Below, one piece after another: positions 1-10,847 of a stretch of DNA of 64,000 nt. Positions within the stretch are counted from its first letter, which is position 1, and the number at the start of each line of letters is the position of its first letter. The stretch lies in NCBI RefSeq assembly GCF_901709675.1, contig NC_051107.1, positions 5,954,001-6,018,000 of the forward strand, in the 5' to 3' direction. The stretch comes from Syngnathus acus. Taxonomy: Eukaryota; Chordata; Actinopteri; Syngnathiformes; Syngnathidae. The position numbers and the translations under genes are program-made. The notes below the pieces were generated by a model, which did no database searches, had not been told where the DNA came from, and was given only the letters and a program-made list of their open reading frames with translations.

Positions 1-3000
1 GATCCTTGACTGTCCCGGAGATCCGGCGCGCCTTAGACGGCCGCCACCCCCGGCTTGACCTTCGATAGTCCCGTTTGAGTCGGTGGCGACCGCGCCGGTG
101 CTGGCGCTGAGACTGGGCAGACGCATCTGTCAATCAGTGGCTTCCGGAGTTTGTTTTCCGAGGTCTGGTCTTTCCCGCCAGGCTGATTGCTTGGACTCGT
201 GCGAGCACACATTTGGGATGAAAAGTGGTTGAAAACGAAAAAAAAAAGTCTGCGTGGCATTAGTTGACTAGAGTGGAGTTGAATTTTTAGTCAGGGGCAG
301 CGTTTCGAGCTGACAAGATCCGGTCGCCCCCCCTGAATGGCCAAGCGTTATCGATGGTCAGCGAAGGGATAGTTTTGTGCCGAACGTGCGTGGCCAGTGC
401 TGCATTGCAGTCCAAAAAGACCTTCAGGTGTGTGCCGGGGTGTCTCGATGCCTCGGGCTTACCAGATGGGGGCAGTGGAGGGGTCCGGCGCATGTTTGTG
501 GCTCTCCAAAGCGGGCCATGTGCCCAAACTTTTGATTAACTCTCGGTCGGGTCGGTTGCGGAGGCCGTGACAGAAATAAACGGTTTGCTCTTTGTTGTGC
601 TGGCTGAGTGACAGGTCATCTCTTTGGCCTCCCTCGGCGTCTCTCCATTCCCCCTTGGCCTTGATCCGCCGCCGATGGGCCGCGTTCTCTTCATCCTATG
701 GGGTGAGAATGCCACGAGCGGCGGGGCAAACACGCCAGCCGGATTCCTCGCATTCTCCCGAGCTGGCTTGGTGTCGGGTTCTGAATTGGCTGATGGCTCA
801 GCACCTGACACCTTGTGTGATCTGTGCCGCTTCCCACCGCTGTCCCGCAAATCATGGACTTTAGCCTCTGAGCATTAGGCGGTCCACTTAGGTCTGGTCC
901 AGTTTGACTAGCGCATGAGCGAGAGAGAGAGAAAATGCTTTGTCAGCATTTCGTGGCGCTGCTACTAAATGTTGAACAGAGTTGAGGAAGTCTATTAGGA
1001 CAAAAGTAGTGCCCTTGCGCCATAGTGTACCGTCTTGTTGCCAATGAACCATGTCAAGGTTAGCTGCGGAGTTTCACTTCAATCAAAGGAGTGCTTTGGC
1101 GCCTTCTTTGGAATCACAGCTGTGTCCCTTCCTTAAACGGCGTGCTTAGGGTGATCTGGCGATGACGTCAGTTTAAGAGTCATCAAGGTAGTCGTAGTGG
1201 TGCTGGTGTTGCATTCAAGGACACCAAAGTGCTGCATCATAGGCAGGCAGCAAAAGTCACCTCCACCTTGCTGAGTCAGCCGCTGCTTCCTCATTTGGCA
1301 AGGATGGATGTGTCCTTGCGCCGCTATCGTTACCGGGAAAGACCCGCAACCTCGGTCTACGCATCTTTAAAAAAGACAATCTCCTGTGGCGAGTTTATTT
1401 ATTTATTTATTTATTTATAAGTGGCAGAGCAGTTTTGTTTCCCCAGCTGCTGAATTAAACATCAGCTGACTCAGCAGGAACTCCAAGCCAGGCTGCATTT
1501 GAAATTCCTGTCGTGTCCAATTATTTATTTGGGATTGATTGATCGATCACCGCATTGCTGCAAAGCGGGTGTTAAAAAAAAAGTCATCCTGTACATTTAA
1601 TAAAAGAAGACAAATGTAACAGCAATTAAATGGAGCAAATTGTTATTGGCCAAAGTCATTGACAAAATGGTGTCGTGCCCGCCGTTTTAATTGTGATTGT
1701 CTGTCTGTCCGTGTCAATGCTCGTGATGTCATTGCAGCTGCTGCGCTGAGATCTCCTGTCAAAGCCCGACTTAATCAGGCGCTCATTGCACGGGCTCCAC
1801 TTACTTGCACGTCCACAATGCGCTTTGATTGGCTGCGCAAAATGGAGGCGAGAATTGCTAGCGACACAGCTGACCCCGTCTGTCCGTCAAAGTGCTTCAC
1901 TTAATCGTGACCCGTCTCCATTTTTGCGTGTCTTTCAGATGACAACGCGCAGCTCGGCAGCCGCATCGACCAGGCGCTCCAAAAAAGCGTCCACTCGGCT
2001 TCTCTTTTGCTGAATCGGGCCTTTGGTGGCCTTTGGTGGCCTTTGGTAGCGCTGGCGATGCGCAAAATGATGGAGACGAACAGAAAGCGTCGATGTGGTT
2101 GCTATGGCCACGGAACAAACGATGACCCGCCGGGACTATCCCTCACGGGACGGAGCCGTGCGCGTCTCACGTTACTTGCGCTCTGCTGGCGATACGTCAC
2201 AAGTGGAGCCTTGCCATGCCAAATATTTGCCACAAACTTCCGGTCTAAATCAAGCACTCGTGCAGGCGCACAGGACCCCCCCCCCCCCCCCCGTCCCCAA
2301 TTTGGTGTGCAGAGATTCTATCTGTGCCGGTGTCCCGTGTCACAGGAAGACGAGTGTGTGGAGTGGAGGTGCACGCCAATGCAAAAGCCTTCACTCTTCC
2401 AGCCTCGCTGCAGGTCCCAAACGTTTCCATTTGATTGGCTGGCCACCAAAGGTAAACAAATGGAATATATGGGTGAGAATCGGCCCAAAGCACGCGGCGG
2501 GTCCCTTAAGGCAGGAATAAGTTCGTAATGGAGTGGCGGCGCAGTGATTCTTGCAGGTTGAGCACAGGTGCGTTTTATTTTGAAAGTCATACGAGGAAAC
2601 TGTCCATGTGTGTGCTTGCTTGCAGGCTCGGGCTGTGAAGGTGCAGGCAGCGCCCCCATCGTGCTCATTTCAAGTGTCTCTCTGGGACTCTTGGACACCC
2701 CCCCCCTTCCCCCACCTCCGCATCCCCCACTCCTCTGTCTCTCTCTCTCGCTCTCTCCATTTATCTGTCCCTTCTTGTCCTCGTGCCATCTCTCACTCGT
2801 GACTCAGTGTTTGGGGCGGAGTGGGGGTCTGCAGCAGTGATGTCACGCCGCTGAGAGATTAGAGCGTCGGGGCCAAGGTGAGTACACCGCGGAGTCCCTC
2901 CACTGGCCGGCCTTGCCCGCGGACGAGGCGGCGAAAGATGCTCATCGCCGGCGCTGCCACTCCAAGCTCGGACGCGCTCCCTCCCTCCCGCCGCTCGGAT

Positions 3001-3125
3001 CCCGGGCCATGGCGCCTTGAGTCGCCTCCCCCACCACGCCAAAAGCCTGGGCCATGCCGCAGGACAGGAAGTAGGACGAGCTGCGTTTCTAGGGCAGGTG
3101 TCCTCCGTGCGCCCCCTGCAGCTTC
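1..3125. other. Upstream flank of fgf6, no gene recognised
   Basis: I see no convincing coding exon here; the short open frames lack domains, family resemblance or matched splice sites. The stretch holds a TTTA tetranucleotide repeat near 1395-1420, a short GGTGGCCTTT duplication near 2022-2047, a 17-base C run at 2276-2292 and a pyrimidine-rich tract at 2697-2770. A CRE-like TGATGTCAC at about 2838 and a good splice donor (AAG followed by GTGAGTAC) near 2878 could belong to a non-coding first exon of fgf6. That last point is inference only. Confidence 0.5.
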
Positions 3126-4077
3126 ATGGCGGCTGCGCAAAGGCGCCTCCGCCGCAGCGTGACGCTGCTGGCCGCGCTGGTACTCTGGACTTGCGCGTGG
3201 GGGGCGGTGGCCCCGAGCAGCGGCGGGGCCAACGGCACTGAGGTGGAGCGGCGCTGGGAGATGCTTTTTGCGCGTTCCTACCTGGGCCTCGCCGGCGGGC
3301 GGGCGCAGCCCAGCTGGCAGAATGACTACCTGCGCGGCATCAAGCGGGTGCGCCGTCTCTACTGCAACGTGGGCATCGGCTTCCACCTGCAGGTGCTCCC
3401 GGACGGACGCATCGCCGGCTCGCACCTCGAGGACCCGCACAGTGAGTGAAGCGTCACCGGCGCGGCGCTGAAAGGTGCTCACGCTAACGCTGAGCTTCTT
3501 CAGGTCTTCTCGAGATCTCCAGCGTGGAGCGAGGAGTGGTCAGCCTGTTCGGCGTCAAGAGTGAGATGTTTGTGGCCATGAGCCGCAGGGGGAGGCTCTA
3601 CGCTGCGGTAAGTGTGTGTGTGCGTGCGTGTGTGTGGCACTTGTGAGAAAGCACGTGTGCGTGTGTCCCCTGCACCAAAATGGTTCAAATGAATGAGTCC
3701 AAAATGGCCACTTTACCATCGTTGCTGTGTTCTTAATATTGTGGCACGCTGAAGCATCATTTGGCCAGGTATTCCCACATCTTAACGCTGACCTACACAT
3801 TCGAACTTTTGGTGCTTGTTCAAGATTCTGACTTTTATTCTCAGCTCCCAAAGTATTTGGACATCACGTCACGCCAATTTCCTTCTTGTGCATGTCGTAG
3901 AGGCTCTTTGGCGACGAGTGCAAGTTCAGGGAGACGCTGCTGGCCAACAACTACAACGCCTACGAGTCTTTTGTTTACAAGGGCTTCTACGTGGCCCTGA
4001 ACCGGCAGGGGCGGCCGCGCCGAGGCGACAGGGCCACCACCTCCGCCACCGGCACCCACTTCCTCCCTCGGTTGTGA
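3126..4077 (+). CDS. fgf6: Fibroblast growth factor 6 (teleost fgf6a-like), 3 exons, 198 aa
   Basis: Secreted FGF of the FGF4/FGF6 subfamily, which signals through FGF receptors with heparan sulfate; FGF6 is linked to muscle development. Coding exons are 3126-3441, 3504-3607 and 3901-4077, all with GT-AG borders. The middle exon is 104 bp, the standard FGF size, and the exons sum to 198 codons plus stop. The start gives a hydrophobic signal peptide (about residues 11-28) and an N-glycosylation site at Asn36. The beta-trefoil core shows [47 protein letters not shown] and the C-terminal THFLPRL typical of FGF4/6. FGF4 is a close relative; I chose FGF6 because fgf23 and ccnd2 are neighbours, as on human 12p13, whereas FGF4 sits beside CCND1. 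The 'a' copy is inferred from single-copy fgf23 being next to it. Confidence 0.93.
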
Positions 4078-4595
4078 CCGATGCTGCTGGCGTTTGCACA
4101 TGCAGATATTTCCCCCCCCCCCCCTCCCAGGTAACGCCAATGAACTTTGCAAATGTGAGTCTGTTAGTGTATCAAAGTATATTTGGAGAGCTGTCTTTCT
4201 ATATGCGCTGCTTTCGGGGCCTTTGCAACTCTCACTCGGTGCTTGCTGCGCAACACTATATGGACACGCCTCTTGATCATTCTGTCCGACTTTGGTGACA
4301 GAGCACAAAACCTGACAGCATGCTTCGATGAATTAGCTTTGGGCACAGGACACACATCTGCAATTCTTCCAAAAGTCACAAAGTGGTGCCTTGAGATATG
4401 ACTTTGCTTAATCTTTACAACCAATCATGAGAATTACAAATAGTGTATTTAGAATGAGCTGTAAATGCGCTTTGCTAAATGCTGTTAGTGACAATGCAAA
4501 AAGCCAAAGATGGGTGACGCAATAATGGAACTTTTCCCACAAAATGTGACGATTGTAGCTTACTGAGAATCTGTGACAGTCTGTGTCATTGCTAC

Positions 4596-4611
4596 TGCCC
4601 CCTGGTGGCCA
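4596..4611 (-). promoter_or_regulatory. CTCF-like motif
   Basis: TGCCCCCTGGTGGCCA matches the reverse complement of the vertebrate CTCF core (CCACCAGGGGGCA). It lies about 0.5 kb after the fgf6 stop. The match is seen; occupancy is inference. Confidence 0.5.
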
Positions 4612-6130
4612 AGGTACACACATCAGAAGACACAGCCCAATGTCCATAAACTGGCAAAAAGCATACTTGTTATTGATGATTTGTATTTATTAATAGTTCA
4701 ACATTGTATATAATAATATGATTTAGTGCACGTTTTGATCAAGTACAATATCATAGCATGCTTGAAGAGTGTTTTACATTGCAAGCGTGGTCTTGGAACA
4801 AATTCAACTTGTATCTCAAGGCACCGCGTGCAGTCCATATAGTGTATGTCGCTGAGACTGAAGAAGAGTGATTCAGCTTAAAATTCAAAGCAGCAAGTTC
4901 TGGATGAAGGATGCACGGAACAAATTTGCGTGTGCGTGCGTGACAGAATTTAAATGCACTACTTTTGCTGTACGATTTAAAAAGGTGCCTTGGTGCTCCC
5001 ACTCGAGGCCCCCCCCCCCCCCTTCAACTTGCATGTAAAGAGACACCGGGGTGAGGCAAAAAATAGGAATGACGATCTGCTGCGGGCCTCAAGGAAGGGA
5101 GGGAGGGAGGGGTGGGGGTCCGTCTTTCTGATGTAATTAGCCCAGGCGGCCGCTCCGCCAACGCGGAATGACGACCGGAGGTTGTGGGACCTCCAAAGTC
5201 CAACACAATCTTTGATGCTAGTTATCCCCAAAGAGACACAATGCAATTGGAAAATGTGGCCTCCATGTTTGTGTTGGTGTGGTTCCTTGGCCTTCCCCCC
5301 AATATGTGCAGTAGCAGCCAGCAGTAAAAGACAATGCGAAAACAAATGCTCGTGTTGTCAACCCCCCCTCCCGGCTTTGCCCTTCGCTCAATTCTATCTG
5401 CAACAAACTTGTCCTTAGCCAAGCGCCATTGCCCTTCTATTTATTCCCTTCCTGTTTGGGCGGCAAGCTACTTGGGTGTCAGTTTATTGCACACCCTGCT
5501 GTTTGCCCCTGAATGACTTATGCCTCAAATTCCACATGCTCAACGTATAGGGTGAAAAGCATTTGTCCAACCTGTCTAATGAGAGCACCTCTTTTGACCT
5601 CTAGCTCTCCCCCCCCCCAGCCCTTCTATCTCTAACTTATTGACTGCATAATCGGAAAAAAAGAACCTGTCCTCAATAAAAGCATCTTGATCTAAAAGAG
5701 CGAAGTTTGCCAATCCAAATTCTTCCTCATCAGCTGAATGTCGACTGTCATGTTTGCATGAGCGCCTTCACCTGCTGCCTTAGTTTGAGTGTGGCTAAAA
5801 AGAAGGACAGAAAAGAAAAAAGATTGACTGCTGCGAAAGCAAAGAGAGTTGGAGTCTTTATTTTTGTATGTATGTGCTGTGCACAGCAGTCCACTGTATT
5901 CCTCAGATAATAAAAACTTTGGAAGAACTCACTGCTGCTCCCAGTGTCCAATCACGTGAGTCCCATTTATGCCTCGTTCCAATGCACGCTCAGTTCAGTT
6001 TTTGGAAAGCAATATGAAGGTTCAAAGCACGAAATTTAACTTTTCCCAACTGTAATTCTTGTTTACAAGAATTTTTGGTTGCACACCAAAACGAGTTGTC
6101 CTCCCCTTTGGAGGAGTTCAGTTTAGGAAT

Positions 6131-6146
6131 GGCGCCATCTGCTGGC
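6131..6146. promoter_or_regulatory. CTCF-like motif upstream of fgf23
   Basis: GGCGCCATCTGCTGGC resembles the CTCF core variant with GCCATCT followed by GCTGGC. It sits about 340 bp before the fgf23 start. Single motif match only; no proof of binding. Confidence 0.35.
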
Positions 6147-6427
6147 TAAACAGTGCAAGTGTTGGTCAGGTGCGTCAAATGACAGCAAAGCATAGTTCAA
6201 ATCGCAGCATTTATTTGTTTATTTGGCCACCGGAACACATTTCCTGCATGCGTGAGGTGGGCAGGGAAGAGTCCATAAGAGACTTTAAAAAAAAAAAAAA
6301 AAAAAAAGTGCGGTGGCCCGGGCCGCGGGGTCGAAACACGCCCAGGTGGAAGTGGCCCTTCCGCCGCAGCAAAGCCGCACAGCATCTGCGTTGGTGGACG
6401 GATGCGAGCAAGGGTGGTTCGGGGTCC

Positions 6428-6434
6428 TTAAATA
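6428..6434 (+). promoter_or_regulatory. TATA-like element of fgf23
   Basis: TTAAATA stands 48 bp before the fgf23 ATG. If transcription starts about 30 bp downstream, the 5' UTR would be very short. Position and sequence are seen; the role is inferred. Confidence 0.4.
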
Positions 6435-6481
6435 GGACCCGTCTGGCAGCCCAGTTCCAGAATGCTGCTCGCACCAGTGTA

Positions 6482-8164
6482 ATGGCAGCTCTCCGCTTCG
6501 GGATGGAGGAGGCCACGGCCACACGGCGTCGCCGAGCAGGCGCGGCGGCCTGCATGCTTGCGCTCACCCTCCTGCAGGGCGGCTCCGTGGCGTCCAACAC
6601 GTCGCCCTTGGCGGGCTCCAATTGGGGCAACCCGCGGAGGTTGGTGCACCTGCAGACTTCCACGGAGCTCAGCAACTTCTACCTGGAGATCAAGCTGGAC
6701 GGCACTGTGCGGAGAAGCACCAGCAGGAATCCGTATAGTAAGTGCCATGCGTGTGTCGCGCATGCTTGTTTGGTTGTCTCGCGGTGGTGTTGATGTGGAC
6801 TTGGCGCACGCAGGCGTCATCATGCTGAAGGCGGACACCAGGGAGCGCGTCGCCATCCTCGGCGTGAAAAGCAGTCGCTACCTGTGTTTGGACCTTAACG
6901 GAACCCCGTTCACCTCGGTGAGTCACCTCTTTTCCTCGCCATCCTCAATGCGCAAGTTGTCACACGCAAATCTTCCTTTAGAGACAACCACAAATGCAGG
7001 AACTTGTTGATGAATAAAGTTCAATAGAAGACAGTGTTAAGAAGAGGAAGAAGAAGAAGAAAAAGACGAAACACGTTAAAAAACAAAAAAAAAAAAACGA
7101 GGTAAAATAGCAAATACGTAGTTCTGCCTTTCAGGCGAGTTTTGCCTCCGTTGTTCACTACTCTTATTTTGAAAAGGACGCTTAATTCTGGCGGAAGTGA
7201 TGTAAGCAGGAAGTGCGTGTGATTCGTTTGGTTAGCGTGTGGGAGGGAGTTTCGAAGTTCAGGAAGAAGACGCCAGAGACTTGTTTACATGCTCGTTGTG
7301 AACAAACTTGCGAGAAACTCCGGCTGAGGCACCGCGCGATATGTTCCAGGTCATATTTTCTTCTTTGCATGTCAAGTAGACCTCATAGTGCTAAGAATAG
7401 AGAGAATTAGCAGCTAATTTAATGTGTGTATCGTTGACAAAGTGGAACTACACGGCCGACATGAATGTAGTCTTTTTTAGTCCATTCATTCGGTTCATGG
7501 TGGGAATATTGAAGCTACAAAACGACCGAAGAACGTCTAGGCTCTTGAATTCAGAGTTTAGCTCGCTGTCTCGCTAGCTTGGAGTAAGCTAACAGCCGTC
7601 TTAGCGAGGACAGTGTGCAAGTCGAAGGGGGTGGGGTGGGGGCTGAGGGTAACCACTAAGCTTTAGGTTCGAATTTCCAATGAGTGTTGCTAATTGTGTG
7701 ATAATGCCTTGCAGGCCGTGTGTCTGCGTGACGACTGCGTGTTTGAGCACCGGCTCCTGGAGAACAACCGTGACGTCTTCTACTCTGTCCGCACCGGCAT
7801 CCTGCTCAACCTGGAGGGCTCCCGACAGGTGTTTGTCGCTGGCCACAACCTGCCGCCCACTGCGCTCTTCCTGCCCAAGAGTAGCTCGGTGCCCCTGGAG
7901 CGCCTCCTGCTGCAGCGGGAGAGGCGCAACCGACCGCTGGGAGAGCGCCCCTCCTCATCCCCCCCACTCGCCCCTGCCGCTGCGGAGAGCTCCGACTCCC
8001 GGGCCGTTCCGGAGGACGACGCGGACCTTGAGCTGCTGGAACTTGGCGACGACGGTACTAATGCGTCCCGGGAGATGCTGGGAGAGCTGCCGGCACATGA
8101 CCCGTGGAGTGTGCATTCCTCTGGCCTTTCCAGCCCACGTGGTGGAGGTGGCACCCTGGGGTGA
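6482..8164 (+). CDS. fgf23: Fibroblast growth factor 23, 3 exons, 269 aa
   Basis: Endocrine FGF, known to regulate phosphate and vitamin D through FGFR with Klotho. Exons are 6482-6737, 6814-6917 (104 bp, the FGF standard) and 7715-8164; all borders are GT-AG and the sum is 270 codons. A second in-frame Met lies at residue 8; I chose the first because it lies soon after a TATA-like element and keeps a signal peptide (hydrophobic AAACMLALTLLQGGSVAS). Core motifs are HLQTSTELSNFYLEI, VIMLKADTRERVAI, SSRYLCLDLNGTPF and CVFEHRLLENNRDVFYS, with the cysteine pair typical of FGF23. The C-terminal tail has a furin-type site RERR at residues 188-191, followed by NRP, where human has RHTR. The poly(A) signal is near 8699-8704. 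Confidence 0.95.
6918..7714 (+). other. fgf23 intron 2
   Basis: Bounded by a GTGAGT donor and a TTGCAG acceptor. It contains an AAG/AAAG-rich purine stretch near 7035-7100 and nothing else I can identify. Confidence 0.7.
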
Positions 8165-8720
8165 CCCATTACCATCATGAATGAGTAACAGCCTTTATTG
8201 TTTGCTTTGATTTGAAATAGTTTCCATTTTGGACAAATGTGAGCTGAACGTTGGACATGTTGCTTCCTGCACGCTTTTATGAATGGGTTTGTTAGGGTTT
8301 TGTTGTTCCTGTTTGAGTGATTGATTTGGGATTAGCACTTTTACATCCCAAAGGTTTTTGTGGTTCTCACAGCTATGAGCTTTGTTCCCAAAAGCTTCAG
8401 TGATGAACTTTGTTTGTGACATTTGGTTGAGTCCGAAATGTTTCACTCCACTGTTTATGAAATGAAAAAAAGCCTTACCTTATGGTGTTGTTTTGACAAA
8501 CCTTACTATACATGTTTTATCTGTAACTGTTGAAGTCTACATGTAATTGTATGTATGAGCTTTTGTAGCTCGCGTTAACTTATTTGTATGTGATCTTTTT
8601 TCCTTTCCTTATGTGTATGTAATTAGTTGCGGTATATTGTTAATATGAAGTAGTAAGACTTTGTGTTTGACTTTTGGATGTGATGTGTATATTTTGTAAA
8701 ATAAAGTTTCTTTCATTATA
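8165..8720 (+). other. fgf23 3' UTR
   Basis: T- and G-rich untranslated sequence after the fgf23 stop, ending at an AATAAA near 8699-8704 followed by GT-rich bases. No open frame of interest. Confidence 0.6.
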
Positions 8721-8837
8721 CACCAAGGAAAGCTAAGCTGACAATAGTCCTCCCAAAAAGAAATGAAGTACTTCGATTGGCCACAAGACGGCAGCATTTC
8801 ATCAGTGTCGCTACCACGCCAAAAGAAAAGCAATCAA

Positions 8838-9245
8838 ATGAATATTGGCGGTGTACCTAATGGAGTGTCTGTCTGAGTCCCTCGTTAAGCGCACCTGCGT
8901 GAAACGTTTTAGCGTCTGCAGAACGTGAAAGGAGCTAAAAGTTTTCACGCAGGTGCGCTTAACGAGGGTCACTTGGAAAACATGTTGGAACGCGGCCCCT
9001 CGAGGACTGGAGGTCCACACCCCTGGTTGAAGTGAAAAGTGCCCCACCCGCCCTCACCCCCACTTTCTGTGACGTCACACGGAGACTCCATTAGGTACAG
9101 CGCCATTTTCAAGTGTACCTAATAACAGGCCACTTTATTAGGGAAATATCATGGTCAAAGGTCACAGGTGTCAAGCTCTAGTCCTCGGGGCCGCGTTCCA
9201 ACATGTTTTCCAAGTGACCCTCGTTAAGCGCACCCGCGTGAAAAG
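8838..9245. repeat. Hairpin/AAGTGGCC repeat, left flank copies
   Basis: Two partial copies in opposite orientation of the repeat that forms the array at 29414-31930. The first carries a long hairpin: CTCGTTAAGCGCACCTGCG is repeated inverted about 50 bp later around a short loop. From about 9020 the sequence switches to the reverse complement of the same family, with TTATTAGGGAAATATCATGG and TACCTAATAACAGGCCAC. The opposed copies mark the left outer edge of the giant palindrome. It looks like a MITE-type repeat; the family name is not known to me. Confidence 0.8.
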
Positions 9246-9251
9246 TTTTGG

Positions 9252-9913
9252 TCACTGGCTTTTGGCGTCTCCTCGGAATTTGGGAACCAGCGGAGCGATG
9301 TAGTTCCCCACGAAAGCTTGAACACTCGGACGAGCGTAGGACAGACAGTGGGTGAAGCCTTTTTTGGGGGAAGCTGGGTCGAACTGGACCGGATGCAGCT
9401 GTGCTTTCTGTTGCGGGAGAGTCCGATGGAGGTTTAGCTTTCGGGTGACTGAGGTCTCCTGATGGAGGTGTGGCAGCAAGTGCATCAATGCTCTTGGACG
9501 CTGCAGCTGGAGATGAAACTAGGATACGGTCGTGCTTGCGTTCGTTCCTCTTCCTCCCCTTGACTACTCATGCCAAAGTAACTGTTGCTGTGCTGGTCTA
9601 AAGTCTCGTAGGTCTCATCCAAGTTAGTTGTCTTGGAGTTCTTGAAGGGCTTTTCTGCAGCTTGCTCTTTGTTCTCATCTTGTGCACCATCTGCATCTTC
9701 TAGGGTGGCTTTGGTAGGCAGCGAGCCATCCATCCGGCTGAGTCGATGAGACCTTCTGGGCTTTTTCACCAGAAGCTTTTCAGCATGGTCGCTATCCACC
9801 ACAGGGTTGCCCGGCTTGAAACGGGAGAACTTGGAGATGATGTCCGTGCTTCCTACTGCCTTGGAGACGCTGTCTAGAGCGATCCTGATCCGCGACGTGC
9901 GTCCTCTGGCTCC
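9252..9913 (-). pseudogene. Exon of an unidentified gene, frameshifted
   Basis: A minus-strand exon with a strong acceptor (TTTGTTTCCCAG before 9913). It opens with GARGRTSRIRIALDSVSKA and runs as a basic, then Glu/Asp-rich frame to a stop at 9485-9487. The adjoining frame is open from 9488 to 9252 and ends in SVQAFVGNYIAPLVPKF, so the most economical reading is one exon broken by a one-base frameshift, or two overlapping frames by chance. I do not recognise the family. An upstream exon would lie inside the palindrome, but I find none. The first part is repeated inverted at 29099-29413. Probably a dead or partial duplicate. Confidence 0.45.
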
Positions 9914-10090
9914 CTGGGAAACAAAAGCGGAGAGAACACGGGTTCCTTCCCATCCCGGCAAAATGACAGCGAGTTGCTGTTGCAATACACGAGACACCAA
10001 TAGGGGGCTCTGTCACATTTCTAAAGCTCTTTGTAGTCATGGAAACAGACGAAGCAAAAGAAAGCCATCCGCACTCAAACCTCTGACAAA

Positions 10091-10255
10091 ATGGATGATC
10101 GTCCACGATCTCGACTTCATTTACCGGTGGAGTTAAGCGGACTTGTCAAAATGCTGCGGGAGAAAGAACGGGACCCATACGAAGACCACATCAAGTTTTG
10201 CAAGAACAATTCATTTTGGGATGAACTATCGATACAAATATTTTCATTTGATTGA
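10091..10255 (+). CDS. 54-codon ORF, unknown protein fragment (left arm)
   Basis: Begins MDDRPRSRLHLPVELSGLV and continues with charged, protein-like sequence including KERDPYEDHIKFCKNN. It reads like an exon of a real protein, but I do not recognise it. It stops at a TGA beside a tRNA-like half (minus strand, about 10253-10295) and has no donor site before the stop. The copy at 27515-27679 has the same reading frame and length. It may be a captured gene fragment, or a short peptide gene facing the exon at 9252-9913 across a short gap. Confidence 0.4.
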   Translation: MDDRPRSRLHLPVELSGLVKMLREKERDPYEDHIKFCKNNSFWDELSIQIFSFD

Positions 10256-10400
10256 GGGCAATGGCGTTAACCACTCGACCAGAGCCTGCTCGGAAACGAA
10301 AGGAGATTTGGTCATATTGATAGGGTATCCATCCAAACATGTTTGGTGTTTAAAGTTTCAACGTATAGAGTCCGAAGCAACCCTTTCCACGACAGGTGGT

Positions 10401-10420
10401 GACCACCTGGTGGCGCCAGT
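10401..10420. promoter_or_regulatory. CTCF-like motif, left arm
   Basis: GACCACCTGGTGGCGCCAGT resembles the CTCF core and is preserved in the other arm at about 27370-27388. Motif match only. Confidence 0.35.
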
Positions 10421-10526
10421 GTGCCAAACGCCGTTAGACGATCAGGAGAAGAAGATTTGAATTGACGGATGTGACGTCAGGTCTTTAGGTGAATTGAAGA
10501 CAGGTGTGCTCAAGGGGAGTTATTAA

Positions 10527-10847
10527 ATGCAGGTGGCACCGAGCGCGTGGCGGCGGCGGCGGCGGGCGCTTTCTCAGGTAAGCTAGCATGCTGGCAAATG
10601 TTTGTCGTCTCCTGCCGTTTTTCACGACGGACGCCATGTTTGTTGCAGGATTTTCGCGCTCGAGGGGAGCTCTCGAATGCAGGTGCCACCGAGTGCGTGG
10701 CATTTTCTCAGGTAAGGGAGCAAATGTTGGTCGTTTCTTGCATTCTCTCACGACGGACGCCATGTTGGTTTGTTGCAGGATTCTTACATGGCGACTTTAG
10801 GCGTTGACGTGAACTGGAGGCCGGCCGCAAGGAGAGTTTTCAAATAG
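10527..10847 (+). CDS. Putative three-exon 60-aa ORF in left arm
   Basis: Three short exons (10527-10577, 10649-10711, 10779-10847) are separated by 71- and 67-bp introns with GTAAG donors and TTGCAG acceptors, all in phase 0. They read MQVAPSAWRRRRRALSQ, then DFRARGELSNAGATECVAF plus SQ, then DSYMATLGVDVNWRPA to a stop. The opposite arm (27263 down to 26942) keeps every splice site and the frame. It differs by four amino acids and no silent change that I can see, so protein-level constraint is not supported. No known family. It may be a lncRNA or a relic. Confidence 0.35.

Larger units (their letters stand above)
4078..6427 (+). other. fgf6 3' UTR and fgf6-fgf23 intergenic region
   Basis: No coding exon is visible. 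Likely fgf6 3' UTR occupies the start; candidate AATAAA signals lie at 5675-5680 and 5909-5914. The tract has C runs at 4112-4124, 5009-5022 and 5609-5618, a CTCF-like motif at 4596-4611, another CTCF-like motif at 6131-6146 just upstream of fgf23, and an A run at about 6285-6307. The rest is unremarkable. Confidence 0.5.

Noticed and set aside
2859-3482. 207-codon minus-strand ORF over fgf6 exon 1
   Set aside because: Antisense shadow of a GC-rich coding exon.
3126-4077. fgf4 instead of fgf6
   Set aside because: Protein alone is ambiguous, but fgf23 and ccnd2 as neighbours fit the fgf6 locus.
6059-6481. Upstream extension of the fgf23 first exon (244-codon frame)
   Set aside because: It passes through an A run and a TATA-like element and would bury the signal peptide.
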